In this document: one piece after another, positions 10,101 to 18,022 of the stretch | How the letters are laid out: each line of letters starts with the position of its first letter | Numbering within the stretch: position 1 is the stretch's first letter | From: an uncultured Desulfovibrio sp. | GTDB taxonomy: Bacteria > Desulfobacterota > Desulfovibrionia > Desulfovibrionales > Desulfovibrionaceae | Direction: 5' to 3' | Assembly (NCBI GenBank): GCA_905235595.1 | Contig: CAJOMG010000009.1 | Span: forward strand, 1 to 64,000 | Length of the DNA: 64,000 bases | Notes under the pieces: model-generated | Database searches by the model: none | The model's input: the letters and a program-made list of their open reading frames with translations, nothing else | What the model was told of the DNA's origin: nothing | Made by a program: the position numbers and the translations under genes

Positions 10101-11447
10101 CGGTACAGACCATGCCGCGCTTTCTTGCGGTGTATAGCCCCACGGCTCATACCATGAGGGGAAGCAGCCATTGTCGCAGGACATAAGAATATTATCATAA
10201 GTCATGTTGAAGAAGCCATCATTGCCGTCCAGCATGGCCGGAACAAAAATAACTTTCACCTTGTTTTCAGGATAATTGTTAAGACCTAGTCTGCGGCATG
10301 TATTAATAATGGGATCTTCCGGCGCATTCCAGGCGTAATGGGTACAAATAAAAGGTCGTCCATTGTCACTGACATTGGGATCACCGGAAACAGCGGCGGG
10401 GTTAACGCCAGTATGCCCGCCCATGACAAGACAGAGAGCCAACACGGTAGCATCACTTCCTGCCAGGCTCTTTTCCACGCGGGCCAGGGCTTCAAGAAAG
10501 AGATCCACACCTTTATTATGCATCTCATAGCGGCCAGAAATGAGAAGGATGCGCGTATTATCCGGCAGTTGGCAACGCAGGAGGCGATTGGCAGCCTCCA
10601 TGACCTTCTTGCGATGCGTTTCCGGAACAGTACGATCCTGCGAATAATCGGGAATGGAGCGCATGTCCAAACCATTTGTGGTAATAACATCTGGCTTGCG
10701 GCCCAAAAAGACCGAGGCCTCCTCGTTTGTAATCGTACTCACTGTCGTGAAAACATCAGCCTCCCGCGCAGAAGTGCTCTCCATGGACCACTTGGCCGTG
10801 ATATTGTGTGCGGCAGCCTCATTGGCAGGGTTAATGCTGTGCATGTTTGAATAGATATCACGCCCAGTGCCGGCCATGGCTCGGCCAAGCATGGTAGCAT
10901 GTGTGGTAAACACGGTGGCAACGTCAGGGGCATCCTTTTTCAAACGTAGCAGACCGGCACCACACATCCATTCATGAAACAAAGCAACACTTCGCCCATT
11001 CACGGGTTCAACACGAGCCTCGTGAATTGCTGCTATAACCTCACCACATGCCGTAGAAAACATTACTGGCTCAATATAGTCCCATCCGCCGGAGAGGGAA
11101 TCCACGCCATATTTTTTCCATAACTCGTACAGCAGCTGATTGCTGTCATAGCGTTTGGCGAAATCCACCAAAATAGCCTTGGGGCGCCCAGGGATATTCC
11201 AACGTCCCAGCCGGCATTTGAGATCTTTGGCAGCAAATGCCTGACGCAAGGAATCCCACGTGTGCTCGTCTGTTTCCTCAAAGCCAGAGTTCTGTGGCAA
11301 GGATGGACCAAGAACAAAATAATCCTCACCAAATTCGTCCTTGGTTTGCAAGGCTTTGCTGCTGACGACAGTATAGATGCCGCCAACCTTGTTGCAGACC
11401 TCCCAGCTAACTTCAAACAGGGTGACAGGGGAATTGTTGAGCTCCAT
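7194..11447 (-). CDS. Glycogen synthase (GT3-like) / alpha-glucan phosphorylase (GT35) fusion
   Basis: A 1417-residue two-domain enzyme. Residues 1 to ~550 resemble the GT3 glycogen synthases of animals and fungi: FEVSWEVCNKVGGIYTVV (11-28), FHEWMCGAGLL, FTTHATMLGR, and SGRYEMHNKGVDLFLEAL. Residues ~575-1417 are a bacterial alpha-glucan phosphorylase, with FSTEYGLNESIPIYSGGLG and the pyridoxal-phosphate lysine K1167 in EASGTSGMK. One domain would extend alpha-1,4-glucan and the other would release glucose-1-phosphate. AAGGAGG six bases upstream supports the ATG. The debranching, GT4 and GH57 genes lie upstream on the same strand. Related fusions may exist in other Desulfovibrionaceae; the domain assignments themselves are secure. 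Confidence 0.9.
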   Translation of the reverse strand: MELNNSPVTLFEVSWEVCNKVGGIYTVVSSKALQTKDEFGEDYFVLGPSLPQNSGFEETDEHTWDSLRQAFAAKDLKCRLGRWNIPGRPKAILVDFAKRYDSNQLLYELWKKYGVDSLSGGWDYIEPVMFSTACGEVIAAIHEARVEPVNGRSVALFHEWMCGAGLLRLKKDAPDVATVFTTHATMLGRAMAGTGRDIYSNMHSINPANEAAAHNITAKWSMESTSAREADVFTTVSTITNEEASVFLGRKPDVITTNGLDMRSIPDYSQDRTVPETHRKKVMEAANRLLRCQLPDNTRILLISGRYEMHNKGVDLFLEALARVEKSLAGSDATVLALCLVMGGHTGVNPAAVSGDPNVSDNGRPFICTHYAWNAPEDPIINTCRRLGLNNYPENKVKVIFVPAMLDGNDGFFNMTYDNILMSCDNGCFPSWYEPWGYTPQESAAWSVPTMTTDLSGFGIWAREELRDGEPKPGITVIPRQGMSFEQTATLLHEHLLKLATCPQEELTERRKQARNLAERTSWLHFYENYRHAFLQALNKAGLRVQPDATHNAVMRVLTASRSATPFLRSIMSIAEVPQELLRLRDLARNVWWCWHDKAKALFMRLNPARWEACRNPLQMLDEADPGRFKSLLRDQAYMNLYHEVVESFDRYMAAPIRSLSEYVGPEAPIAYFSTEYGLNESIPIYSGGLGVLSGDHLKSSSDMCLPLVGIGLLYKNGYFKQEIDADGRQVSLYPENNFGLLPISMVYDAEGQPVYVQLELPGRTLFARVWKMAVGRIALYLMDTDTRRNIEEDRHITDKLYEAKRETRLLQEILLGMGGIRLLRNLGITPSVYHMNEGHSAFMVLERLQEYIRAGMSYDEATVRIRANTVFTTHTPVPAGNEAFSLDLVERYLGAVASGLGLSWQQFVQLGQIEGGNRNAFELTVLALRHACWANGVSRLHGIVSQHMWNNLWKSLPTLETPIGHVTNGVHTPSYVGSWMHELLDQYLGADWLQAAPDSDVWDKVDQIPDDLYWATRMHQKEALLDELRRQIPELLHTFNLPSSNRKTMEALLRPDTLIIGFARRFAPYKRATLIFADPDRLARILNNPSRPVILVFSGKAHPADVAGIDLIQEVLRMARDPRFMGRIFFIKNYSLSVSRIMAQGCDVWLNTPRRPHEASGTSGMKLPVNGGVNLSISDGWWCEGYNRQNGWTIGPVVTTQMPSGEQNDFADAESLYSLMEHAVVPLYFEQNDAGLPASWIAMSKRSLKSLTAMYSSNRMLTDYIQGFYLPAGKRRAMLRENNWAACRSLASWQKDLPTRFASLKIEELSVGGMEENTMVCGEPVNVQLRLSLGDMRSDEVLVQLVMGLAHLNGDFDGKPDVLRLEPRSTVSKSGKILYSASYIPSKSGHYRYGVRVMPVHPAQSTPLETDLVIWA

Positions 11448-11535
11448 GCTTCCTCCTTGATGGAAGCGCCTTCGGGGATGCGGTCATTGCCCGAGTAGAA
11501 ATCCGTTGGCGCGTACGTCAATGTGGAACAACATA

Positions 11536-11644
11536 CCCCACCGGAGGGCAAAAACCGGTGGGGAAACAAATCGCATGTGCTGCCGGAAAAACCGGCAGGA
11601 AAACAACCTCAACTGTTTTCTATAGGGCGGCGTCACGGCCGCCC
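11536..11644. other. Three consecutive hairpins between GH57 and synthase-phosphorylase genes
   Basis: The 231-bp intergenic interval holds three perfect inverted repeats: 9-bp arms at 11536-11544/11555-11563 (10-nt loop), 7-bp arms at 11580-11586/11592-11598 (5-nt loop), and 7-bp arms at 11625-11631/11638-11644 (6-nt loop). None has a following T-run. As all flanking genes are on the minus strand, they probably sit in an intercistronic mRNA region and could modulate stability or differential expression. Confidence 0.6.
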
Positions 11645-11678
11645 ACGTTACATCTAAAAAACACGTTTTCCATCATGT

Positions 11679-12938
11679 CTACACGCTGACCTTTGGGGTC
11701 GCTTTTGCCTTTTTGGATGAGGATTTCCTTGGTGCGCTTTTCTTAAGGGCTGCTTCCTCAACAGCATGAAGACGCAATTCAAAATCAGCCAGCACATTCA
11801 TAAAGGTAATGTAGGCGTCATATGGATTGCCAAAGGGATTGGGTCTGTCTTCCGGCCCATCAGAAGAAAACCATTTTGTTGACATATTATGAAAATGGTC
11901 AGCAGTCTGCAAACGTTCATAATCGCGCAGAAGTCCTTTATCTGCGCAAACACGCACACGCTCTGCCAGTGCATAAAGAGCGTGAATTGCATCTTTCTGC
12001 ATATCGCTACCTAGCCATGCCGTCAAATCGCTGCCCTGTTCATCCCAGCTCATAAACTGAGGCACATCCACCTTTCCAACTGGCTTATATTTTTTTGTTG
12101 CTTCGGACGGTGTGACAAAATGGAAACGCTTATCAGCGAGGATAGCGCCGGGCAATGCCGCAAGAAAGTCATGTATGCCAGTTTCAGCACGGTGGCGCAG
12201 CCCAAAAATATGATAGTCATGAAGTATGCTGATAACATCCGCATTATCTGCCTGTGCATGGCACCATGAAGCAAACTTGTCTGCTGTGAGGGGCCATTGA
12301 TCCCATGAATGGTCACCAAAACGAATTCCCACATCATGTGACAAATCTATATTGCGTAACAGCAGCGCCATCTTCGGTGCGGATGCAGGTGTATACACAT
12401 AATTGGCGCTGCGCCAGCCGAGCACATGCTCAGCGCCTTCAGCCAATACGGTTTTGAACCCAAGCTGCTGCAGGGCCGCAGCCAAATCGTTATTATAAAT
12501 GCAATCCGTATTTTTGAAAGAAATGGGTTTTTTTCCAAACAGCGCCTTTACGCGAGCGCACTGTTCCTTGACTTGGCGAACAAATTCCTCTCGTGAATAA
12601 AGGAAAGCTAGTGAATGGGTATATGTTTCCGCCGTAAACTCCACACGACCGGTCTCGGCAAGAGCTTGAAAACTCTCAATCACTTCAGGGGCGTATTGCT
12701 CAAACATATCCAGTGCCACACCGGAAATGGAAAAAGATACGGCAAAGTCTTTATACTGTCGCAGACAACGCAATAATACATCGTTAGCAGGCAAATAGCA
12801 TTGCCGGGCAGCGCGAATCATCGCATCACCATTGCGATCATCGTCTTCGTAAATGGAGTTTTGCCCCATGTCAAAGACTGTGTAACGACGAAAAAGATAA
12901 GGTTCATGTATCTTAAAATTAAGACAAAGTGCGGGCAT
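11679..12938 (-). CDS. Glycoside hydrolase family 57 (alpha-amylase-like)
   Basis: A 419-residue cytosolic GH57 protein that would cleave or rearrange alpha-glucan. The probable nucleophile is E104 in EFTAETYTHSL. Region 4, usually DxExFG with the acid/base Asp, reads DYHIFG: D241 is kept but the conserved Glu is His243. That change lowers certainty about activity. The C-terminal ~20 residues are Lys/Ser/Ala-rich. The stop of the upstream GT4 gene overlaps its ATG by one base (TAATG), so the two are coupled, as GT4-GH57 pairs are in several glycogen clusters. Confidence 0.85.
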   Translation of the reverse strand: MPALCLNFKIHEPYLFRRYTVFDMGQNSIYEDDDRNGDAMIRAARQCYLPANDVLLRCLRQYKDFAVSFSISGVALDMFEQYAPEVIESFQALAETGRVEFTAETYTHSLAFLYSREEFVRQVKEQCARVKALFGKKPISFKNTDCIYNNDLAAALQQLGFKTVLAEGAEHVLGWRSANYVYTPASAPKMALLLRNIDLSHDVGIRFGDHSWDQWPLTADKFASWCHAQADNADVISILHDYHIFGLRHRAETGIHDFLAALPGAILADKRFHFVTPSEATKKYKPVGKVDVPQFMSWDEQGSDLTAWLGSDMQKDAIHALYALAERVRVCADKGLLRDYERLQTADHFHNMSTKWFSSDGPEDRPNPFGNPYDAYITFMNVLADFELRLHAVEEAALKKSAPRKSSSKKAKATPKVSV

Positions 12939-14266
12939 TAGCGAACTCCTGCAATGTCGCGGTAAATGCTCAGCAGATGCTCTGCGGCATTTCTCCAGCG
13001 GATGAATTTCATTTCTTCACGGCAGTTCTTCACCAGCTCAGCAGACAAACAAGGGTAGCGCAACACGGCGCAGATCTTGTCAGCCATATCTCTTGTATCC
13101 CAAAAATCGGCCTTGAGCGCATGCTCTAAAACCTCGGATACGCCCGATTGGCGTGAAAGAAGAACCGGAACATCATACAGCATGGCTTCCAGTGGCGTGA
13201 TACCAAAAGGTTCTGATACAGACGGCATAACGTATAAATCGCTCAAGGCGAACATATGATCTACCTGTTCGCCCCGCAGAAACCCGGCAAAATGAAAATG
13301 CCGTCCCATACGCAGCTGCCCCACGCGACGGATAAGGCCAGGCAACATATCACCGCTACCTGCCATAAAGAAGCGCACATTGGACATCTTCTCCAGAACA
13401 AGACGGGCAGCCTCCAGAAAATATTCCGGTCCTTTTTGATATGTCACCCGCCCCAGGAAAAGCACACGCTTTTCATGACGAATACGCTCTGGAATGTGGT
13501 AACTGCGTTCAGCCTCATGTCGGGCTACAGCGTTGTATACCACTTTTACCTTTTCTGGAGGCACCCCATAGCGTTCCACTACGGTATTGCGAGTCAAACG
13601 ACTGACAGCCACCACCATATCGGCGGCATGCAGGCCAGCTCTTTCAATACCCGCAACCTGTTCATTGATGTTTACACCGCTACGGTCAAATTCTGTCGCA
13701 TGAATATGGACAACAAGAGGTTTTCCCGTAAGAGCCTTGGCCATAATTGCTGCGGGATAGGTCATCCAGTCGTGCGCATGGATAACGTCAAAATTTTCCC
13801 GAGTAGCCGTAACTGCAGCCAAGCGACTGTAACGCCACACTTCTGTCATGAGATCTGGACCGTAGCCACCATGCAGAGTAAACGTAAAAGATTTATTCCT
13901 TACAAGAGGCTGCGACTGCGCCGGGCCTGAGACATCACGCAAAAACTGGATGGTCTGGCCGTAGCTCTCAGCCGTCATATATGGCGAAAGAGGACTATCT
14001 ACAGGAAGATAACGGACGCCCTCTTCTTGCCAGAAATGATGACCGGCCTGTACCATACGATCGGCATCTGCTGTAGTAATCATAGTGCCTGAAGCCGAAC
14101 GCATCTGTAGAAATGTATTCTGATCCCCACCATCTCCAACACGAGGCAGGACAAAAATGACCTCTACCCCTTTTCTGGACAAGGCTCTGGTCATACCGAA
14201 GCACGCTGTACCTAAACCGCCACTGATATGGGGGGGAAACTCCCAACCGAACATAAGTATACGCAT
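12938..14266 (-). CDS. GT4-family glycosyltransferase, glycogen synthase-like
   Basis: A 442-residue GT-B glycosyltransferase. The N-terminal domain opens with MRILMFGWEFPPHISGGLG, the acceptor-side Gly-rich loop of this family. The C-terminal domain carries LFLGRVTYQKGPEYFLEAA and PSVSEPFGITPLEAM, the nucleotide-sugar ExxxxxxxE region. It most resembles the GT4 glycogen or maltodextrin synthases that accompany GH57 enzymes; the donor (UDP- or ADP-glucose) cannot be read from sequence. It lies 12 bp after the debranching gene and overlaps GH57 by 1 bp. Confidence 0.85.
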   Translation of the reverse strand: MRILMFGWEFPPHISGGLGTACFGMTRALSRKGVEVIFVLPRVGDGGDQNTFLQMRSASGTMITTADADRMVQAGHHFWQEEGVRYLPVDSPLSPYMTAESYGQTIQFLRDVSGPAQSQPLVRNKSFTFTLHGGYGPDLMTEVWRYSRLAAVTATRENFDVIHAHDWMTYPAAIMAKALTGKPLVVHIHATEFDRSGVNINEQVAGIERAGLHAADMVVAVSRLTRNTVVERYGVPPEKVKVVYNAVARHEAERSYHIPERIRHEKRVLFLGRVTYQKGPEYFLEAARLVLEKMSNVRFFMAGSGDMLPGLIRRVGQLRMGRHFHFAGFLRGEQVDHMFALSDLYVMPSVSEPFGITPLEAMLYDVPVLLSRQSGVSEVLEHALKADFWDTRDMADKICAVLRYPCLSAELVKNCREEMKFIRWRNAAEHLLSIYRDIAGVR

Positions 14267-14278
14267 GGGAATCCTCTA

Positions 14279-16390
14279 TTATTTTGCAGCGGGTTTAGAC
14301 GTTGTCATGACAATGCGGCAAACGCCAGCGGTATCACCTGAAGCAGGATGTGCCATCTGATAGGCTACCTTTGTTTCCCATGCTGAGAATATTTCAGGGG
14401 CTACCGCGCTCACGCGCTTGAGCAAACGCAGGCACTCCCCCACACTCCATGCTTGGTTGATGCATCCATCAGGTTCATAGGACGGAGAACCGTCAAAAAC
14501 TTCAGAGATACCGGCCAATCCAGCTTCAGCCAAATGGACGCTAAACAGCGGCGTCAAAGTATCCAGCAGATTCTGCACCGCTCCGTCAACATCCCATGCT
14601 ACACGCAATAAGGCATCCGTGTACTGTCCCAACAGCCAGGGCCACACTGTACCCTGGTGATATGCCGCGTCGCGAGCGGCTGGTGTGCCATGATAACGCC
14701 CCCTGTAGGCTGGGTCGTCAGGAGAGAGTGTTCGCAAGCCAAAGGGGGTCAGCAAACGATTCCGTACACATTCAACCACCTGCGCCTGATAGTCCTCGGG
14801 CAAAATGGCATTGGGCAGGGAAACGGCAAAAATCTGGTTGGGACGGATACTGCGGTCAAGCAGCCCATCCCGCCATACATCGCCCAGATACCCCCCCCTT
14901 TCGCGCACCCAAAAACGACGCACAAATGTTTTGCGCATATTGGCGAGCAAGCGGTCTCCGGCTGGTTTCTGTTCCTTAAAAAGCACGGCCAGGCGGTCTG
15001 CTAATGCCAATGTGTTGTACCACAAGGCATTGACTTCCACAGGGCAACCATGTCGTGGCGTCACGGGACGACCATCAGCCTGGGCGTCCATCCAGGTCAG
15101 TTGCGTGCGCTCGTCGCCCGCATGCAAAAGCCCCTCCTCATCCACGTAGATGCCCATACCGGGCCCCTTGCGATATCCTTCGACAATCGCCTTGAGTGCG
15201 GGCCAGGCGTGCTCACGCACCCATGCAGCCCCATTGGGCACAGTATCAATGACTGTCTGCACACAGTATGCATACCACAAAGCAGCGTCTACAGAATTGT
15301 AGGCATGGTCGCCAGAATCAGAAAACATATTGGGCACAAGCCCGTTATGAACATGTTTTCCTACATCGGCCAGCACCTTTAAGCCAAATTCTTCCCGTCC
15401 CCCTAAAAAGGCCAGCCCGGGTAAACTGATCAATGTGTCACGCCCCCAGGCATCAAACCAGTGATAGCCAGCAAGTACCGAAGATTGTCCAGAAGCTGTC
15501 GAGATGCAGAATTGCCGTCCAGTCTGCTCAAGGTGACCTACTATGCCACCGCCGTTTTTATGTGCCTTGATTCGAGCGCGGCTTTCAGCCTGCCACAGTT
15601 TGTCCAGATTTTCATCGCACGGTTCAGTGCCTGCAACCACATAAACGCCCCCTCCCCTGGGTAACGGAGGTAAAGGAATCTCCAGCACGCCCGGCATGAA
15701 CAGATCTTCACTGTAGGGGAAACCCCGCTCCTGTTCCTTAAAATACTCCACATTACGGCACCACGCGGGGGCTGGTGTAAAAGCGACGCCGGGGTGCCCC
15801 TTGGACACGCGTCCCACTGTCTGCGCCTGAATATACAGTGGGGGCAAGGCTGCGTACGGGGTAATGCCAAAGCCCCCTTCCACAGCTGCAGTTTCTTCAC
15901 GCAAAGCCGGATTGGCGCACGTCAGCGCATGAAAATTACGAAAAGCAAGCAAGGGGCGGATGCGAAGCATCAGGGGAGGGATATCAGCAGATCCTTCAAC
16001 TGCATAGCGCAGCACCAAACGGCTCTTACCCTGTACAAGAAGTATCTCACGGCTCAAGCGCACTTCACCCACGCAATAGACGCTCTTGGGCCATTGATCC
16101 AAAAGAAATGATTCCAAGTATTCGTGTCCATGAGGATAGAGTGTGCCAGGGTGCTTACGTGCTGATAGAAAGAACTCTTTTCCACCGCCTACTACTGATT
16201 CCTCCAAATTGGAAAGAAGCACATGGCGACCGAACGGTGTATTAACAACAAGCAATCCGTGATACTTGCGCGTATTGCAGCACAAAATGCTGCTGCTTGC
16301 GTAATCACCCAACCCATTGGTAAGCAACCATTCCTTGCGAAGGGCCCTCCGGGTATTCTGACAAGCCGCCTTGTCGAAATTAAACCTCAT
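14279..16390 (-). CDS. Amylo-alpha-1,6-glucosidase (glycogen debranching enzyme)
   Basis: A 703-residue debranching enzyme that hydrolyses alpha-1,6 branch stubs. An N-terminal beta domain (LLTNGLGDYASSS, RKYHGLLV) is followed by an (alpha/alpha)6 catalytic domain with WFDAWGRDTLISLPGL, CPVEVNALWYN and QGTVWPWLLGQY. The start at 16390 is chosen because AAGGAGAACGT precedes the ATG; 23 upstream in-frame residues lack a ribosome site. It is the first gene of the minus-strand glucan operon. Confidence 0.9.
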   Translation of the reverse strand: MRFNFDKAACQNTRRALRKEWLLTNGLGDYASSSILCCNTRKYHGLLVVNTPFGRHVLLSNLEESVVGGGKEFFLSARKHPGTLYPHGHEYLESFLLDQWPKSVYCVGEVRLSREILLVQGKSRLVLRYAVEGSADIPPLMLRIRPLLAFRNFHALTCANPALREETAAVEGGFGITPYAALPPLYIQAQTVGRVSKGHPGVAFTPAPAWCRNVEYFKEQERGFPYSEDLFMPGVLEIPLPPLPRGGGVYVVAGTEPCDENLDKLWQAESRARIKAHKNGGGIVGHLEQTGRQFCISTASGQSSVLAGYHWFDAWGRDTLISLPGLAFLGGREEFGLKVLADVGKHVHNGLVPNMFSDSGDHAYNSVDAALWYAYCVQTVIDTVPNGAAWVREHAWPALKAIVEGYRKGPGMGIYVDEEGLLHAGDERTQLTWMDAQADGRPVTPRHGCPVEVNALWYNTLALADRLAVLFKEQKPAGDRLLANMRKTFVRRFWVRERGGYLGDVWRDGLLDRSIRPNQIFAVSLPNAILPEDYQAQVVECVRNRLLTPFGLRTLSPDDPAYRGRYHGTPAARDAAYHQGTVWPWLLGQYTDALLRVAWDVDGAVQNLLDTLTPLFSVHLAEAGLAGISEVFDGSPSYEPDGCINQAWSVGECLRLLKRVSAVAPEIFSAWETKVAYQMAHPASGDTAGVCRIVMTTSKPAAK

Positions 16391-16467
16391 ACGTTCTCCT
16401 TGTCGTACGGGTTGCACGACGGCAGATGCAAAAACAATCAAGAAGGGAAACGCATTCACCGCCGCGC

Positions 16468-16490
16468 CGCCGCCCGGTCACGGCGGCGGT
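16468..16490. other. GC-rich hairpin in the leader of the glycogen operon
   Basis: Arms CCGCCGCC (16468-16475) and GGCGGCGG (16483-16490) enclose a 7-nt loop. It lies about 80 nt upstream of the debranching enzyme start and downstream of that operon's predicted promoter, so it would sit in its 5' untranslated RNA. No T-run follows on either strand. Apart from this hairpin and the two promoters, I see nothing else in the 480-bp divergent gap. Confidence 0.4.
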
Positions 16491-16606
16491 CGATATTGCG
16501 GCAAGGCGAAAAGGAATGCAGCGGCGCAGGGAACGATAAAAATGGCCACCACAAGGAAAGAGCAGCTGGAAAATCTGTCTTGCCGTACATAACTACTATT
16601 TGTAAA

Positions 16607-16635
16607 AATATACACAAACACTTTTCAAGTGTCGA
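16607..16635 (-). promoter_or_regulatory. Promoter and operator of the glycogen operon
   Basis: On the minus strand TCGACA (16635-16630) and TATATT (16612-16607) are separated by 17 bp; each box differs by one base from consensus. A perfect inverted repeat, ACACTT-TTC-AAGTGT (16618-16632), fills much of the spacer and touches the -35 box, a typical repressor position. It would give a ~210-nt leader before the debranching gene. Confidence 0.55.
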
Positions 16636-16800
16636 GAAAAAGTGTTTTTGGCCTACGCTCTTCTGTATGTCAAGATTTTAGACCTCCATTTCCTAAAAAG
16701 TATGCTATGTTTTTACCCAAAACGCATCTGCCAGCGACTTCTCACGAACCACATGCCCCCTTCAGAAGTGTTATGCGCTGAAAGAAGAAAGGGCTTTTTC

Positions 16801-16829
16801 TTTACAGTGTTTTGAGGTATACTTATTAA
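16801..16829 (+). promoter_or_regulatory. Predicted promoter of the liv operon
   Basis: TTTACA (16801-16806) and TATTAA (16824-16829) are separated by 17 bp, about 45 bp upstream of the first liv gene. A second -10-like TATACT lies in the spacer at 16818. Match quality is moderate. Confidence 0.4.
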
Positions 16830-16872
16830 CTCATGCGTCATCTCTGTCTAACTCCAACACCTGGAGGGGAAA

Positions 16873-17991
16873 ATGCTTATGCTGGGCCGCTGGTTTGGAA
16901 TTTTTGCTCTCGCTCTTTTACCTCTCACAGCTTCGGCAGCTGACATAAAAATCGGCCTCATGTGCCCGCTTACCGGGAAATGGGCTTCCGAAGGCCAAGA
17001 TATGAAAAACATCGTGGCATTGCTCGTTGATGCGACGAATGCCAAAGGTGGCGTTGCGGGGAAAACAATAACCCTTGTGGTAGAGGATGACGCGGGCGAT
17101 CCACGCACAGCTGCCCTTGCCGCACAGAAATTGGCTTCAGCCGGTGTCTCGGCCGTGATCGGCACCTATGGTTCTGCTGTCACAGAGGCCAGCCAGAATA
17201 TTCTGGATGAAGCAGAATTGGTACAAATTGGTACCGGTTCCACAAGTGTACGGCTGACAGAAAAGGGATTACAGCGTTTTTTCCGCACATGCCCGCGTGA
17301 TGATGCCCAGGGAAGCTATGCGGGGAAAACAATTGTTCAGGGCGGATACAAGGCTGTAGCTCTCTTGCATGATAATTCCTCCTATGCCAAAGGATTGGCA
17401 GATGAAACCCGTGCTGCACTCGAAAAAGCCGGCACAGCCGTAGTCTTTTTTGACGCATTGACCCCGGGAGAACGCGACTATACTGCTATTCTGACAAAAC
17501 TTAAGGCGGCTGCACCAGATTTGGTTTTCTTCACTGGCTATTATCCTGAAACTGGAATGCTGCTCAGGCAGAAAAAAGAAATGGGCTGGAATGTAGCCAT
17601 GATGGGTGGGGATGCTTCCAACCATCAAGACTTGGTTAAAATTGCCGGTCCTGAAGCGGCTGCAGGATATTTCTTCATCAGCCCACCACTCCCCCAAGAC
17701 ATGGATACGCCTGAGGCCAAGGATTTTCTCAAGGCATTTAAGGACAAATACCATGCCGTTCCTGTTTCCGTATGGGCAATCCTTGCTGGTGACGCCTTCA
17801 AAGCAATTGAAGGAGCGCTGGCTGCCGGGGCAGAAACCCCTGATGCCATGGCTGCGTGGCTCAAGAATCTCAAAGATATGCCGGGTCTCTCCGGCACACT
17901 CGGATTTAATGCAAAAGGGGATCGTGTAGGCGAGTTTTACCGCGTCTACTCAGTGAACAACAAAGGTGACTTCGTATTGCAACCACAATAA
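16873..17991 (+). CDS. livK: Branched-chain amino acid ABC transporter, substrate-binding protein
   Basis: A 372-residue periplasmic binding protein. The signal peptide is residues 1 to ~22 (hydrophobic FGIFALALLPL, cleavage near TASAA). The mature part starts DIKIGLMCPLTGKWASEG, the type I periplasmic fold seen in Leu/Ile/Val receptors, with GTYGSAVTEASQ and NSSYAKGLAD loops. GGAGG eight bases upstream supports the start; an ATG two codons later is possible. Substrates in this family include branched-chain amino acids, amides and urea, so specificity is inferred from the complete livHMGF set that follows. Confidence 0.92.
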   Translation: MLMLGRWFGIFALALLPLTASAADIKIGLMCPLTGKWASEGQDMKNIVALLVDATNAKGGVAGKTITLVVEDDAGDPRTAALAAQKLASAGVSAVIGTYGSAVTEASQNILDEAELVQIGTGSTSVRLTEKGLQRFFRTCPRDDAQGSYAGKTIVQGGYKAVALLHDNSSYAKGLADETRAALEKAGTAVVFFDALTPGERDYTAILTKLKAAAPDLVFFTGYYPETGMLLRQKKEMGWNVAMMGGDASNHQDLVKIAGPEAAAGYFFISPPLPQDMDTPEAKDFLKAFKDKYHAVPVSVWAILAGDAFKAIEGALAAGAETPDAMAAWLKNLKDMPGLSGTLGFNAKGDRVGEFYRVYSVNNKGDFVLQPQ

Positions 17992-18022
17992 CGCTAGCAG
18001 ATAACATTGACAGCCAGTTGCT

